Origin: UBA8389 sp035719105
GTDB taxonomy: Bacteria > Bacteroidota > Bacteroidia > Bacteroidales > UBA1402
Direction: 5' to 3'
Assembly: GCA_035719105.1 (NCBI GenBank)
Contig: DASTGN010000008.1
Span: 124,001-188,000, forward strand
Length of the DNA: 64,000 bases
Made by a program: the position numbers and the translations under genes. Positions 8,579-18,432 of the stretch are shown in pieces. How positions within the stretch are numbered: the first letter of the stretch is position 1; every line of letters begins with the position of its first letter. The notes beneath the pieces are model-generated. The model saw only the letters and a list, made by a program, of their open reading frames with translations. It had not been told where the DNA came from and did not search any database.

Positions 8579-10558
8579 TTATTTTGAAGCAGGTGTCAAA
8601 TGAATCGCAATTCCTCCACCCTTTGCCATATATACTTCAAAATTAGAACTGGAATCAACCGTACGGAATTCATGTAAATAGGCTCCTGCTTGGTCGTTAG
8701 CATTCTCGGCGTCCCTAAATATTTCAGCCGTATATTTTTTCCCTCTGGGCAAGAATGAGAAATTCAGCGTTACGGTACGTTCGTTCCAATTGGTCATACC
8801 GCCTAAAAACCATTCCGCTCCGTGTTGTTTAGCTACCAAAGCGTATTCACCATAACTTGCAGCAAGTATCTTGGTGTTGTCCCATGTGGCAGGGACATCA
8901 GACAAGTACTTCAAAATATCCGGGTACTTGCGGTATTCGTCGGGAGAATCGGCTAACATGACGAACGAACTGTTGATTACCACATACTCTGCCAAGTCCT
9001 GGCATCGAGTTCCTAAACTCATGGGTAATCCTGGATCAATGGGTTTAAATTTGGCCAGGTTTGAATTGCGCATTGATCCCGGCGTATAATCTATGGGACC
9101 TGCCAACATGCGACTGAAAATAAATTGAAGTCGATAGTTTGGGTTGGTTGAAGTATCCCATTTGGAACATTCCATTCCTCGAACAGCTTCGTATGTCAAA
9201 ATATTTGGATAAGCCCTATGCAGTCCGGTTGGTTTGCTGCAACCATGAAAATCCACCAACAATTTGCGTTCGGCACAAGCTTTTGCCAATTCCTCATATT
9301 GGGGTATCATTTGTGCATCATCCCTATCAAAGAAGTCGATCTTTACCCCGGCAGCGCCCCAACTACTTATCGAATCGAGGTATTTATGCGGATATTTCAT
9401 CAATGTTGAAGCCACGGTCCACAAGAATACGCCCACTTTTTTTTCCTTCCCGTATCGGATGATTTCTTTTACATCTACGTTGGGGTTAAGCTCGTTCGGG
9501 CGAAAAAGATTGGACCATCCAGCATCAATGAGCAAATATTCCAATTTATTCTCAGAGGCAAAATCGATGTAATATTTATATAATTGGGTTGAAAGGTGCT
9601 CATGTCCACTTTCGAAGGGGGCTTTTTCTAAAATGGCACAATGCCACCACTCCCACGCTGCCTTGCCCGACTTAATCCAAGTCGTATTTTTTAGTTGCTG
9701 TGGTTTTGCCAACAAAAAAATCATATTGTTAGCAAGAAGCGCTCGGTCATCCTCTGCCAAAATTAAGATTCTCCAGGGAAAGGATTGATTGCCTGGGGTT
9801 CGTGCAATCATGTTGGTACGGCTTTTCACCACGGTTACAAAATTTCCCCAACTTCCCATCCCTATTTCCTTAGGATAAAGCGCCCAATAACCGCACATAC
9901 CTGAATCCTGTTTTTTTAGGTACATGCCTGGATATTGATTTAAATCAGATTCAGCTATAACGACCTTAAAACCTTGTTTGCGATTGTTAAAAAACATAGG
10001 TGTGATGCCATAATGCCCCTTTTCAATCGTTGAGACGGAGGAATAATTCTGATGACTTAGTTCCCATGCAGTCAGATTGTTGGTTTCTGCCATCACGACT
10101 GAAGGATCGTCAGACAAACGAAAATCGGCTTTTTCATCTGTAACACATATCGAATCTTTAGCGAGTCTGTTGGCTTCAAAACGGTAAGCAACTCCTTGAT
10201 CAAAAATTCTAAAAATGATGGAGTATTTCTTATCAAAAGTCAATTTCAATGAAGTGTAAGAATCAGTGATTTCCTTATAATTGCCAGTGACCAGTTTAAC
10301 CTTTTGATTCACTCTCGAAACTTTATGAGCTAAAATCTTATCTCCATAACCCCATTTTTCTCCAGTTTCAAACGTCAAGCCCAGAAAAGAGGCATCTGTT
10401 GCCAACTTACCATGATAACGCACTGCATAGGACAAAACAGAAGCATTCGTAACAGTTAATTCAACTTGCTTATCGGGTGACAAAACTTTGAATACTTGTG
10501 CTTTGGCTGGAGTTGCAACGATGACGAGCAATAAGCAAATCCATTTTGTGAATTTCAT
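8579..10558 (-). CDS. Glycoside hydrolase family 97 (periplasmic), second copy
   Basis: A 659-residue GH97 enzyme with a signal peptide (cleavage near AKAQ, residue 21), a GH97 N-terminal domain, a TIM barrel and a short C-terminal beta domain, but no T9SS tail. It is therefore probably periplasmic, unlike its neighbour. GVKIDF gives Asp408 as candidate retaining nucleophile, and RGMEC gives Glu463 exactly 55 residues on, the same spacing as in the other copy. The two GH97 proteins share motifs (WEWWH, LDAGW/IDAGW, HGC, TPGSMRN) but differ throughout, so this is an old duplication or separate acquisition. The start codon is 1 bp past the stop of the GH2 gene, implying translational coupling. 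Confidence 0.93.
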   Translation of the reverse strand: MKFTKWICLLLVIVATPAKAQVFKVLSPDKQVELTVTNASVLSYAVRYHGKLATDASFLGLTFETGEKWGYGDKILAHKVSRVNQKVKLVTGNYKEITDSYTSLKLTFDKKYSIIFRIFDQGVAYRFEANRLAKDSICVTDEKADFRLSDDPSVVMAETNNLTAWELSHQNYSSVSTIEKGHYGITPMFFNNRKQGFKVVIAESDLNQYPGMYLKKQDSGMCGYWALYPKEIGMGSWGNFVTVVKSRTNMIARTPGNQSFPWRILILAEDDRALLANNMIFLLAKPQQLKNTTWIKSGKAAWEWWHCAILEKAPFESGHEHLSTQLYKYYIDFASENKLEYLLIDAGWSNLFRPNELNPNVDVKEIIRYGKEKKVGVFLWTVASTLMKYPHKYLDSISSWGAAGVKIDFFDRDDAQMIPQYEELAKACAERKLLVDFHGCSKPTGLHRAYPNILTYEAVRGMECSKWDTSTNPNYRLQFIFSRMLAGPIDYTPGSMRNSNLAKFKPIDPGLPMSLGTRCQDLAEYVVINSSFVMLADSPDEYRKYPDILKYLSDVPATWDNTKILAASYGEYALVAKQHGAEWFLGGMTNWNERTVTLNFSFLPRGKKYTAEIFRDAENANDQAGAYLHEFRTVDSSSNFEVYMAKGGGIAIHLTPASK

Positions 10559-10559
10559 A

Positions 10560-13514
10560 TCAGTTGGGGGTTTGGTTATAGGGTTTCACTTCAAGAACAA
10601 CATTATCACCGGGTTTAAGCAGGGAACTATCAAATTCGGCATGAATATCCTTCGTTTCACCTGGCATTAAAGTAAAATAGTTGTCGCTGATCAAAGCAGG
10701 TAAAATTCGTTCCTTGGTTTTTGAGTTTCGCAATTGAACCCAAACGGCGAATGCAACGGTTTTTCCTGGATTGCTTATACGAGCTTGCAAAAACGTTCGA
10801 TCATTTTGTTTCGTTGTTTTCACCTCAGATTTCAATGAAACATCCGACAAATTGTTCAGTGCGGTGAAGTTGGTATTTTCACTTCCTCTCCAATAAAAAT
10901 TTTCGCTCAATATTTTTCCAGATGCATCACGAAGCTTCAATTTAATGAAATGGACATCGGTTAAATCACTGTTTTCGGGGGCAGCTCCATATACTTCAAA
11001 ATTCCACAAAGAATAGCCCCACCAAGTCAGACGTTCCAATCCAAGCATTCGAACATAGCGTACTTTTTGATCTTCGAAATCAATTCGAATCTTGCCTTCG
11101 CGTCCTTCAAATAAAGTATAAACGGTTTTCCAATTCTTCAAATCATTGGAAACCTGAATTTTATATTTTTTAGCTGCAGCAGATTCCCAATTTAGACCAA
11201 CTCCGTTGACATTTTCAATTTTGCCCAGATCCACCGCAATCCACTCATCATCAGTAGATTTGGCGCACCATCTGGTTTGATCATCACCATCTGTGACCAT
11301 TTCCGGACTACCCTGCCCGGTAGAGGATGCAATCACCGTTTTTTGAAAAGCCAAATTTTTAGGGTGTTCATTAAAGGGAATCACAAAACATTGCGTAGAC
11401 GTATTGGAGCTTGAATTCAGCGTTGTCGTTTTACCATACGACTTCATTTCGCTGCCGCCCATGTTGAAAACTGCAATTTCGGCCTTCAGATTATCGATAT
11501 TTTTTGCAGTAGTGTTGATGACTTTGACCGAATTATCAAGAGGATTCCACTGAATGTGAATGGGTTCACAAGCCGATTTAACGCCCCAGTAGGCACCTGT
11601 CAAATCGTAATAATAATCGTATGTTTGCCAAATCATGGAGGGAAAAGCCGATTGACTCATCCAAATCATGATACCAGATGCATCCTCCCACATATGATCG
11701 AGCCAGCCCTCATACATGGCTTTATTAGTCTCCAGGTTCAATAGTTGCGCTTTCCTGCAAAAATCATCGATACCGGTTGGTTTACCATATCGTTCCGTCA
11801 AACTTTGTTCGTAATAGTCTGGTGTAGCGTTGAATGCCCAATCACCGAAGAAATGTTTTCCCCACATTTCATTTCTGGGCCACAATTTGTCCTCGGGCAT
11901 GAATTTTCTTAAACTTTCCAGATTCGGAAAAACGGCAGTACCAATTTCGGTTCGGAGTCCCCAACCTCTCGATCCACCAATGCTTTCTGGATAAGGTGTA
12001 AAATACCACTTAGGGTTGCGATTGCCCCAGTAGCCGCTTCCAGTCAAATTTTCTTCATGAGAATTTGCTTGATAGTACCTGTCGTTGCCATCAAACGTCC
12101 GAACATCTTCCTTTAACCAGTTGTTTAGTGGTGCTTCTGGCCAACCTTCGTTATCACCACACCATACAGCGATGGAAGGATGGTTTCTGAATCGTTTGAT
12201 TTTCTCAATGGCATTGGCGTTGAAACAATGAATATCCTCTGGCAACACTGGATTTGAATTCAACCAAAAATCATCCCAAACCATGATTCCATATTTATCA
12301 CATGCGTCATAAAATTCTTCATCGGTGGTTGAGCCTATCCAATTACGTATAATATTGTAGTTCATTTCCTTATGAAGTCGGATTCGGGTATCGTACGCTT
12401 TACCACGAACGCGAAGCATGTATTCTGACATACCCCAGTTACCGCCTTTCAAAAAGACTTTCACCCCATTGATTCGAACATGCAAAACACCACCATCCGT
12501 ATCGTAAGTGTATTGTTTCATGCCAAAAGTCACCGTCTGACTATCGGAAACCTTTCCATCCACTTTCAGAGTAAACCGACAAGTATATAAGTTCGGTTCG
12601 CCATAACCATTTGGCCACCAGAGTTTTGGTTGATGAACAGAAAGTTGGGCAAAAGTGTTTTTATCCAATTTCAAATCAACTGTCCGGTTCGCTTCCACAT
12701 TTACAAGTTGCGTAAAAGTGATGTTTCCGGGTTGAATTAAACCAGTCAATTCAGCTTGAACATTTTGCAAGGTGGCATTGCGAATACCCGTTGATACAAT
12801 TAAATCAGCTCTGGAGTTCGTTGGTAATAACGTTCTGATCCATGGGTTTTCTAGGATTGTTTTACCAGAGTTGGTTAAAAAAACGTTGTCCGTTATGCCA
12901 GCATTTAATCCAGGTACGGTTGGCATCCAATCCCAACCCCCGCTTGAAACATAAGTTGGACTAGCGAAATTAGCCATGGGTGGCTGAGGTGTTGAAACTA
13001 AAACGGCAAGAATATTGACTTGGTTCGTCTTTATTACCTTGGTAACATCAAAAAGTCCCTTGTCCATGAATCCGTCCAGCTGGCCAATCAGCGATCCATT
13101 CAAAAAAACCTGACCTCTTCTGTTGACCCCTTCAAAATGCAACCAAATCTTCTCTTGATCAAAACTGGCCGGCACATTAAACTCAGTTCTATACCAATAG
13201 TTTCGGTTGTATTTGGTTTTGTCTACCTGTTCGATATTATCACCAAAGTTCGGATCTTTTTCTAAACCAGCAGCAACATACGATGAAAAGACAGTTCCCG
13301 GCACCACAGCATCCACCCAATTGGAGACTGAATATCCAGGAGCGAACATGCGAATACTGTCCGCTCCTACCTCAATCTGAGGTTTCAGTTTCCAATGAAT
13401 CTGTTCATTTTGCTGATCAATCGAATAGATTGATTGGCTCGAAACGGAGGTCGTTATTGACAATAAAGTCAATAGGATGAAATAAAAAATGGTGTGTTTT
13501 ATGTGGACAGTCAT
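10560..13514 (-). CDS. Glycoside hydrolase family 2 (beta-mannosidase / exo-beta-glucosaminidase-like) with F5/8 C domain
   Basis: A 984-residue exported GH2 enzyme. Signal peptide (about 1-27), GH2 sugar-binding jelly roll (about 60-210), Ig-like domain, then the TIM barrel. HPSIAVWCGDNEGWPE places the acid/base at Glu456, and GLRTEIG places the nucleophile at Glu523. The GDNE context rather than GNE resembles the exo-beta-D-glucosaminidase / endo-beta-mannosidase branch of GH2, not beta-galactosidases. Residues about 695-840 form an F5/8 type C (CBM32-like) domain inserted in the C-terminal beta region (MVTDGDDQTRWCAK, EWIAVDLGKIENV). It is co-transcribed with the DUF5107 gene (19 bp upstream) and the GH97 gene (1 bp downstream). 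Substrate is an inference. Confidence 0.88.
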   Translation of the reverse strand: MTVHIKHTIFYFILLTLLSITTSVSSQSIYSIDQQNEQIHWKLKPQIEVGADSIRMFAPGYSVSNWVDAVVPGTVFSSYVAAGLEKDPNFGDNIEQVDKTKYNRNYWYRTEFNVPASFDQEKIWLHFEGVNRRGQVFLNGSLIGQLDGFMDKGLFDVTKVIKTNQVNILAVLVSTPQPPMANFASPTYVSSGGWDWMPTVPGLNAGITDNVFLTNSGKTILENPWIRTLLPTNSRADLIVSTGIRNATLQNVQAELTGLIQPGNITFTQLVNVEANRTVDLKLDKNTFAQLSVHQPKLWWPNGYGEPNLYTCRFTLKVDGKVSDSQTVTFGMKQYTYDTDGGVLHVRINGVKVFLKGGNWGMSEYMLRVRGKAYDTRIRLHKEMNYNIIRNWIGSTTDEEFYDACDKYGIMVWDDFWLNSNPVLPEDIHCFNANAIEKIKRFRNHPSIAVWCGDNEGWPEAPLNNWLKEDVRTFDGNDRYYQANSHEENLTGSGYWGNRNPKWYFTPYPESIGGSRGWGLRTEIGTAVFPNLESLRKFMPEDKLWPRNEMWGKHFFGDWAFNATPDYYEQSLTERYGKPTGIDDFCRKAQLLNLETNKAMYEGWLDHMWEDASGIMIWMSQSAFPSMIWQTYDYYYDLTGAYWGVKSACEPIHIQWNPLDNSVKVINTTAKNIDNLKAEIAVFNMGGSEMKSYGKTTTLNSSSNTSTQCFVIPFNEHPKNLAFQKTVIASSTGQGSPEMVTDGDDQTRWCAKSTDDEWIAVDLGKIENVNGVGLNWESAAAKKYKIQVSNDLKNWKTVYTLFEGREGKIRIDFEDQKVRYVRMLGLERLTWWGYSLWNFEVYGAAPENSDLTDVHFIKLKLRDASGKILSENFYWRGSENTNFTALNNLSDVSLKSEVKTTKQNDRTFLQARISNPGKTVAFAVWVQLRNSKTKERILPALISDNYFTLMPGETKDIHAEFDSSLLKPGDNVVLEVKPYNQTPN

Positions 13515-13533
13515 GTTGATGCGATTAAATAAT

Positions 13534-16500
13534 TTAGCACATTTTCAAATGAATCTGAGCACCTTGATGATTGTTATCCAATTTTAAGACCTGATTCAAA
13601 TAATTGGCTGCCAAAACCTTATTACCCAAACCCAAATGACCGAGTCCCAATACATACGTGCAATGGATTTGATTGCGGACATTCAAATTGTCATCCCAAA
13701 TGGCCAAATCGGGCAATGAAACGGCGAAATAATCAATCCTACACTCATCATTCAAATGCTCTTCTCCATATTTAATCAGATTCCCAAAACAGGTTTCCGC
13801 TTTCGATTGTTCACCCAATGCTTTCCAGGCTAGACCTTGATAGAAAATCTTGTCAGGTTGTGAGTCGTTGTAGAAGAAGGCTTGTTGCGGTTCAGAAGAT
13901 CCGATGGTCGCCTTCCTGAACATTTCCTCCGATTTTTTCTGATCACCCAATCCACTATAGGCCAGACCTTTGTAATATGAAAGGTCGTTTTCTTCCAAAT
14001 TAGGCAATTTCCCTTCACCCAAATGATACGGATAGTTGTCTGTTTGATTTAATAAATCAAGCGCTTTTTCAAAATCGTTGTCTTTCAATGCCAATTTCGC
14101 CAATTCAAGCCGACAGTGAATGTATTGTCCGGTAATTTTTCCTTCGCCACCCTCCCAAGGATGGAACTTTTGACTATCAATCAACGCTTTAGCATCTTCA
14201 AACTGTTCCATTTGGTTTAAAAGCTGAATGTATTCTATATTCAAATCGTCGCGTGATTGAACCAGTTCAATATGTTTACTCAAGTTGGATAGCCGTTCGG
14301 AAAAATGAACACCGATTTTTTTATACATCTGGTCCAGTTCCATCAAAATACGCCCATCGCTTTCATCAAGTGAATAGGCTCTCTCCAATGCTTCCCGAGC
14401 CAACGTCTTATCATTCCGTTTATTGAAATAGGCTAAAGAAAGATTTCTAAAAACTGTGGGGAAATTTGCATCAAGTTTTGCGGAGTTTTCCCATGCTTCA
14501 ATGGCTTCATCGTATTGTTGTCTCGAATACCAATAATTTCCTAAATAATAGGATGCTTTGGCACTTTGAGGATTGGATTTGATTGCGTTTTCCAGTAAAA
14601 TCACTTCTTCGACTCTGTTCGGAAAGCAATAATCGGGAGAACATTGTTCGGCTCTTTGGTATTGTTCCAAAGCCAACACTTCATTGCCGTTCATTTTAGC
14701 AAAAAAGCCCAATGCATAATCCACTATCGGATAGGGTTTACGTTGAGGATCCATGCTGTTTTTCAGCAAGATCGAAGCTTCCTCAAACAATCCTGCACCA
14801 GAAAAATCAAAAGCATATTCCAACAAGGTATGAACCGAACCTCGAGTAATCTGTTTGAGCTCTTCCATCACCAAAGGGTCGTTTGTCACCAAGTACTTTT
14901 CAAACAAACACCCCATATTGAAAGAATCCAATTTCAAGGAGTCTGAAATCCATGTTAAAGCCTCATCCATTCGTCCAAGTTTCCTTAAGACAGAGGCTTT
15001 GAGTTGGCGTGATTTGTGGTTGTGACCATTTCTTACCAAGGAACGTTCTACCAAGTCCAATGCTTGTTCATACTGACCATTTTCCGTATCAATTTGAGCC
15101 AAAGCATAATAGGATGCATCTTGCCAGGCAGCATTCCAGCTAGCTTTATAAAAGTTATCATATGCTTCGCTCTTTTTGCCCTGCATTTTTAAACACAATC
15201 CGAGATTGTAATATGCTTCCCCGTCATAGGGATTCGGATTACGTTGTGTCAATGTTTTGATCGCTGTCCGAAAATAAGACTCTGCTTTCGAAAACTGTGC
15301 TTTTCGCATCAACAATAGGCCCATTGCATTGTTACAACGACTATCACCCGGCTCACGGCTCAGTGCTTCCTGGTAATAATCCATCGGATTGTAGGTCGCG
15401 TGACGATATTGTTCCAAATGCAGACCGGTCAAGAAAAGTTGTTCGATGGAATCAATATCTTTAGGATCTTTTGCCGCTTTCGCTGGCTCAGGAAGCGCTT
15501 TCTCAACTGGTTTCTCAGGTTGATATTTTAAAATTCGCACACCCTTTTCATCCAGTATATCCAAACAAAGCGATTCCGAAAGAATGTCATTCGTTGGCAC
15601 TTCGGTTTGAAAAGGTGCTTCAGGTGATACTTTGATTTGCTTTTCGAATAAAACCTTTCCATCGGTCGAGGTCAATTTGACTGTTAACCGATCGAATTCA
15701 GAAGTTGTATAGACGACTATCTTCGCAATACCCTGACTGATTTCCAAATTCAGTAGTACATCTTTATTGGCGTTCTTGACGTAACCCACTTCGGAATATG
15801 GCATGAAGTACTGCTCCCATGATTTGGTTTCAAAAGGCTGAAGCCAAGAAAAATCGGGTTGGTTGTCTGTAAAAACACCAGTCATCAACTCAATATAGGG
15901 TCCATCCTCATCGGTCAGGTTGCGATCCCATGCTTGACCAAAATCGCTATTACCCCAAGTCCATTGTTTTTTACCTGGTGAAACATGATGATTGGCAACA
16001 TGAAGCAATCCGCCACCGACATTGGTTTCATATCCCCCTACAAAATCGTATTCAGAACGAATCGCCATATACGAAGTGGGAACTGGAATATTTTTATATT
16101 TCGAAATGTCTACCCCAGCTGAATAGTCTTGTTTGTAGTACGTTCCGTGAGCAATTGGAAAATCTGAAACATCTCTTTTACCATGATCAAAAACAGCGTG
16201 CACATCTGGTGGAAATACAGAATGGTAAAAATCATGTACGACGACAGCCGGATTCGCCCACCAAAGAAACGTCTGTGGAAAAGGAGTACGGTTGTACAAA
16301 CGCACCTTGATTTCCAAATAGGCTTTATCGGGATGCAACGTAAAACCCTGTTTGCCCTTGGTACGAAACATGCGTTCCACTTCGTTGCACCAAACGGTAA
16401 AACTACCATCCTGATTATCTTCAATACAAGAATCAGTCGGTAAAAAGGTGGATGGACGATGGTGTTGCGGCCAGTTGAATTCGATGCCCCCGGAAATCCA

Positions 16501-16869
16501 AGGGCCGGTCAGACCTACCAAAGCGGGTTTGACGACTTGATTGTAATATACGAAGTGACGTTGCTTAATTTTATCATAAGCCATGTGAACCCTTCCTCCC
16601 AATTCCGGAAGAATCATCAATTTAATGTAAAAGTTCTCGATAAAAATGGCATGATATATTTTGGAAGTCTTGACATCTGATATCTTTTCCACCACGGGAT
16701 AGGGATAAACCGAACCGCTGCTTCCTTGATAGACCCTTTTTTCGAGAAAAATCGGGTTCTTTTCTTCTGCACCAATCTCATAGGTTGGCAATTCAATGTC
16801 TTCGTTCCATGCCCGAACCACTTTTGTATTTACAGTGCTTTTAATCAGGTATTTAGTAATTTCTTCCAT
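13534..16869 (-). CDS. DUF5107 domain protein with long TPR array, probably cytoplasmic
   Basis: 1111 residues from the ATG at 16869; an in-frame TTG at 16881 would add four residues but is a poorer start. There is no signal peptide. Residues about 35-340 match the DUF5107 family. LMILPELGGRVHMAYDK and GGIEFNWPQHHRP suggest a mutarotase-like beta-sandwich with a conserved His/aromatic pocket. Residues about 470-1110 are tandem TPR units (for example SAKASYYLGNYWYSRQQYDE, NAMGLLLMRKAQFSKAESYF). Known: DUF5107-TPR proteins are common near carbohydrate genes, without assigned function as far as I know. Inferred: a cytoplasmic enzyme or scaffold acting on sugars imported by the adjacent sugar porter, whose stop lies 25 bp upstream. 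Confidence 0.87.
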   Translation of the reverse strand: MEEITKYLIKSTVNTKVVRAWNEDIELPTYEIGAEEKNPIFLEKRVYQGSSGSVYPYPVVEKISDVKTSKIYHAIFIENFYIKLMILPELGGRVHMAYDKIKQRHFVYYNQVVKPALVGLTGPWISGGIEFNWPQHHRPSTFLPTDSCIEDNQDGSFTVWCNEVERMFRTKGKQGFTLHPDKAYLEIKVRLYNRTPFPQTFLWWANPAVVVHDFYHSVFPPDVHAVFDHGKRDVSDFPIAHGTYYKQDYSAGVDISKYKNIPVPTSYMAIRSEYDFVGGYETNVGGGLLHVANHHVSPGKKQWTWGNSDFGQAWDRNLTDEDGPYIELMTGVFTDNQPDFSWLQPFETKSWEQYFMPYSEVGYVKNANKDVLLNLEISQGIAKIVVYTTSEFDRLTVKLTSTDGKVLFEKQIKVSPEAPFQTEVPTNDILSESLCLDILDEKGVRILKYQPEKPVEKALPEPAKAAKDPKDIDSIEQLFLTGLHLEQYRHATYNPMDYYQEALSREPGDSRCNNAMGLLLMRKAQFSKAESYFRTAIKTLTQRNPNPYDGEAYYNLGLCLKMQGKKSEAYDNFYKASWNAAWQDASYYALAQIDTENGQYEQALDLVERSLVRNGHNHKSRQLKASVLRKLGRMDEALTWISDSLKLDSFNMGCLFEKYLVTNDPLVMEELKQITRGSVHTLLEYAFDFSGAGLFEEASILLKNSMDPQRKPYPIVDYALGFFAKMNGNEVLALEQYQRAEQCSPDYCFPNRVEEVILLENAIKSNPQSAKASYYLGNYWYSRQQYDEAIEAWENSAKLDANFPTVFRNLSLAYFNKRNDKTLAREALERAYSLDESDGRILMELDQMYKKIGVHFSERLSNLSKHIELVQSRDDLNIEYIQLLNQMEQFEDAKALIDSQKFHPWEGGEGKITGQYIHCRLELAKLALKDNDFEKALDLLNQTDNYPYHLGEGKLPNLEENDLSYYKGLAYSGLGDQKKSEEMFRKATIGSSEPQQAFFYNDSQPDKIFYQGLAWKALGEQSKAETCFGNLIKYGEEHLNDECRIDYFAVSLPDLAIWDDNLNVRNQIHCTYVLGLGHLGLGNKVLAANYLNQVLKLDNNHQGAQIHLKMC

Positions 16870-16894
16870 TTTTAAAATCAAGTAATGCTATCAA

Positions 16895-18280
16895 TTATTT
16901 CTTAACAAGTTCGCTTTCAAGTTCTTCCAGGGTCTTGCCTTTTGTTTCAGGCACCTTTATCAATACAAATATTCCGCCGGCCAGACATATCAAACCGTAT
17001 AACCAGAAGGTTCCGGCAGCACCCATGCCTTTGTTGAGCAATGGAAAGGTATACGTTAGGATAAAACATGCCGTCCAAAGGGCAAAAGTGGCTACAGACA
17101 TGGCGATACCACGAATCCGGTTTGGATAGATTTCTGAAATGACAATCCACATCACCGGAGCCAAGGTCATCGCGTAACAGGCAATTGCCAGCACGACAAC
17201 GACCAAAAGGAAAGCACCGGTCAGATGAAAATAATAGGCTGAGCCCATCAATGCATAAATCAATGTCAATCCAAAAGCTCCAAGCAGCAATAATGCTTTT
17301 CGGCCCCATTTGTCAACAAAATACATGGCGATGATGGTAAAAATCACATTGGTAACCCCCGTAATGACAATGTTCAACAAGACATCAGAAACCCCATAAC
17401 CCGCTGACATGAAAATTTCCTGAGCGTAATTGAAAATGACATTGATGCCACACCATTGTTGAAATATTGCCAATCCAATGCCGATGATTAAAACTTTACG
17501 TAAGGAGGTATGCAAAAGCTGTTTGAAGCTTCCTTTTTGTTCAGTTTGTGCACTGGCATCTATTGCTTGTAATTCTTCAATCGCACTTTCGGATCCTACC
17601 AACTTGGTCAAGATTTTAAATGCTTTGTCTTTTTGACCACTTACCGCCAGCCAACGTGGGCTTTCCGGAAGGAGAAATCCCAAGGAGAAAAACAAACCAG
17701 CAGGTATGGTCATGACTAAAAACATCAATCTCCAACCCATTTGTCCGTTCCAGGACTGTTGAATCATTTCAGCCGTGGCATTTGCCGGTACTGGCTCTGC
17801 TATCAGCCAATTGACCAATTGTGCCGCCAAAATACCCAAAACCACGGTTAATTGATTGATGGCGACATATCTGCCACGAAGTTTGGCTGGTGCAATTTCA
17901 GCGATATACATCGGTGAGAGACTTGATGCAAGACCGATGGCAAAACCACCAATCAATCTAAAAATATTAAACCATGTAAAATTTGCCGATAAACCCGTAC
18001 CGATAGAGGTGCAAACAAACAAGGCAGCAGCGATGATCAAAATGGGTTTGCGACCGAAACGGTCACTGAGTTTCCCTGATGCCAAAGCGCCGAATAAACA
18101 CCCTATTAATGCACTGCTCATGGCCCAACCCTGAAGCATGGGATCATTGGCTATCTGAAAAAATTGTTCATAAAAAGGCTTTGCACCTCCAATGACAACC
18201 CAGTCGTAACCAAATAACAACCCGCCCATGGCGGATATCATTGAAATAAAAAACAATTGATGATTGACTTTTGCTTTCAT
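16895..18280 (-). CDS. Sugar porter family MFS transporter
   Basis: 461 residues starting at MKAKVNHQL (ATG 18280); the upstream in-frame extension reads through the promoter region and is rejected. Twelve predicted membrane helices with the sugar porter signatures: GRKP after helix 2 (DRFGRKPILI), PESPRWL before the central loop, and the C-terminal PETKGKTLEELE. This is the XylE/GLUT-like branch, proton symport of a monosaccharide across the inner membrane. First gene of the minus-strand enzyme operon, so it probably imports the monosaccharide released in the periplasm by the GH97 and GH2 enzymes. The exact sugar cannot be read from sequence. Confidence 0.93.
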   Translation of the reverse strand: MKAKVNHQLFFISMISAMGGLLFGYDWVVIGGAKPFYEQFFQIANDPMLQGWAMSSALIGCLFGALASGKLSDRFGRKPILIIAAALFVCTSIGTGLSANFTWFNIFRLIGGFAIGLASSLSPMYIAEIAPAKLRGRYVAINQLTVVLGILAAQLVNWLIAEPVPANATAEMIQQSWNGQMGWRLMFLVMTIPAGLFFSLGFLLPESPRWLAVSGQKDKAFKILTKLVGSESAIEELQAIDASAQTEQKGSFKQLLHTSLRKVLIIGIGLAIFQQWCGINVIFNYAQEIFMSAGYGVSDVLLNIVITGVTNVIFTIIAMYFVDKWGRKALLLLGAFGLTLIYALMGSAYYFHLTGAFLLVVVVLAIACYAMTLAPVMWIVISEIYPNRIRGIAMSVATFALWTACFILTYTFPLLNKGMGAAGTFWLYGLICLAGGIFVLIKVPETKGKTLEELESELVKK

Positions 18281-18432
18281 GAAGAAAAAAGAATTAATTT
18301 TAAGGTGTTCAATATACCACTTTGAAAATAAATAGTCAACAACAGGATGATCTGGTCTTCGACCTATCAAAATGGAACGTACAAAGAGACAGTAATTTTA
18401 AGGACAAAAAAATAGAGTAACTTATTTTAAAC

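Noticed and set aside
6170..10558. Recent duplication of the GH97 genes.
   Set aside because: The two share motifs but differ over most of their length and have different C-termini, so a recent copy is unlikely.
16870..16881. TTG start extending the DUF5107 protein by four residues.
   Set aside because: The ATG at 16869 is in frame, adjacent, and fits the rest of the gene better.
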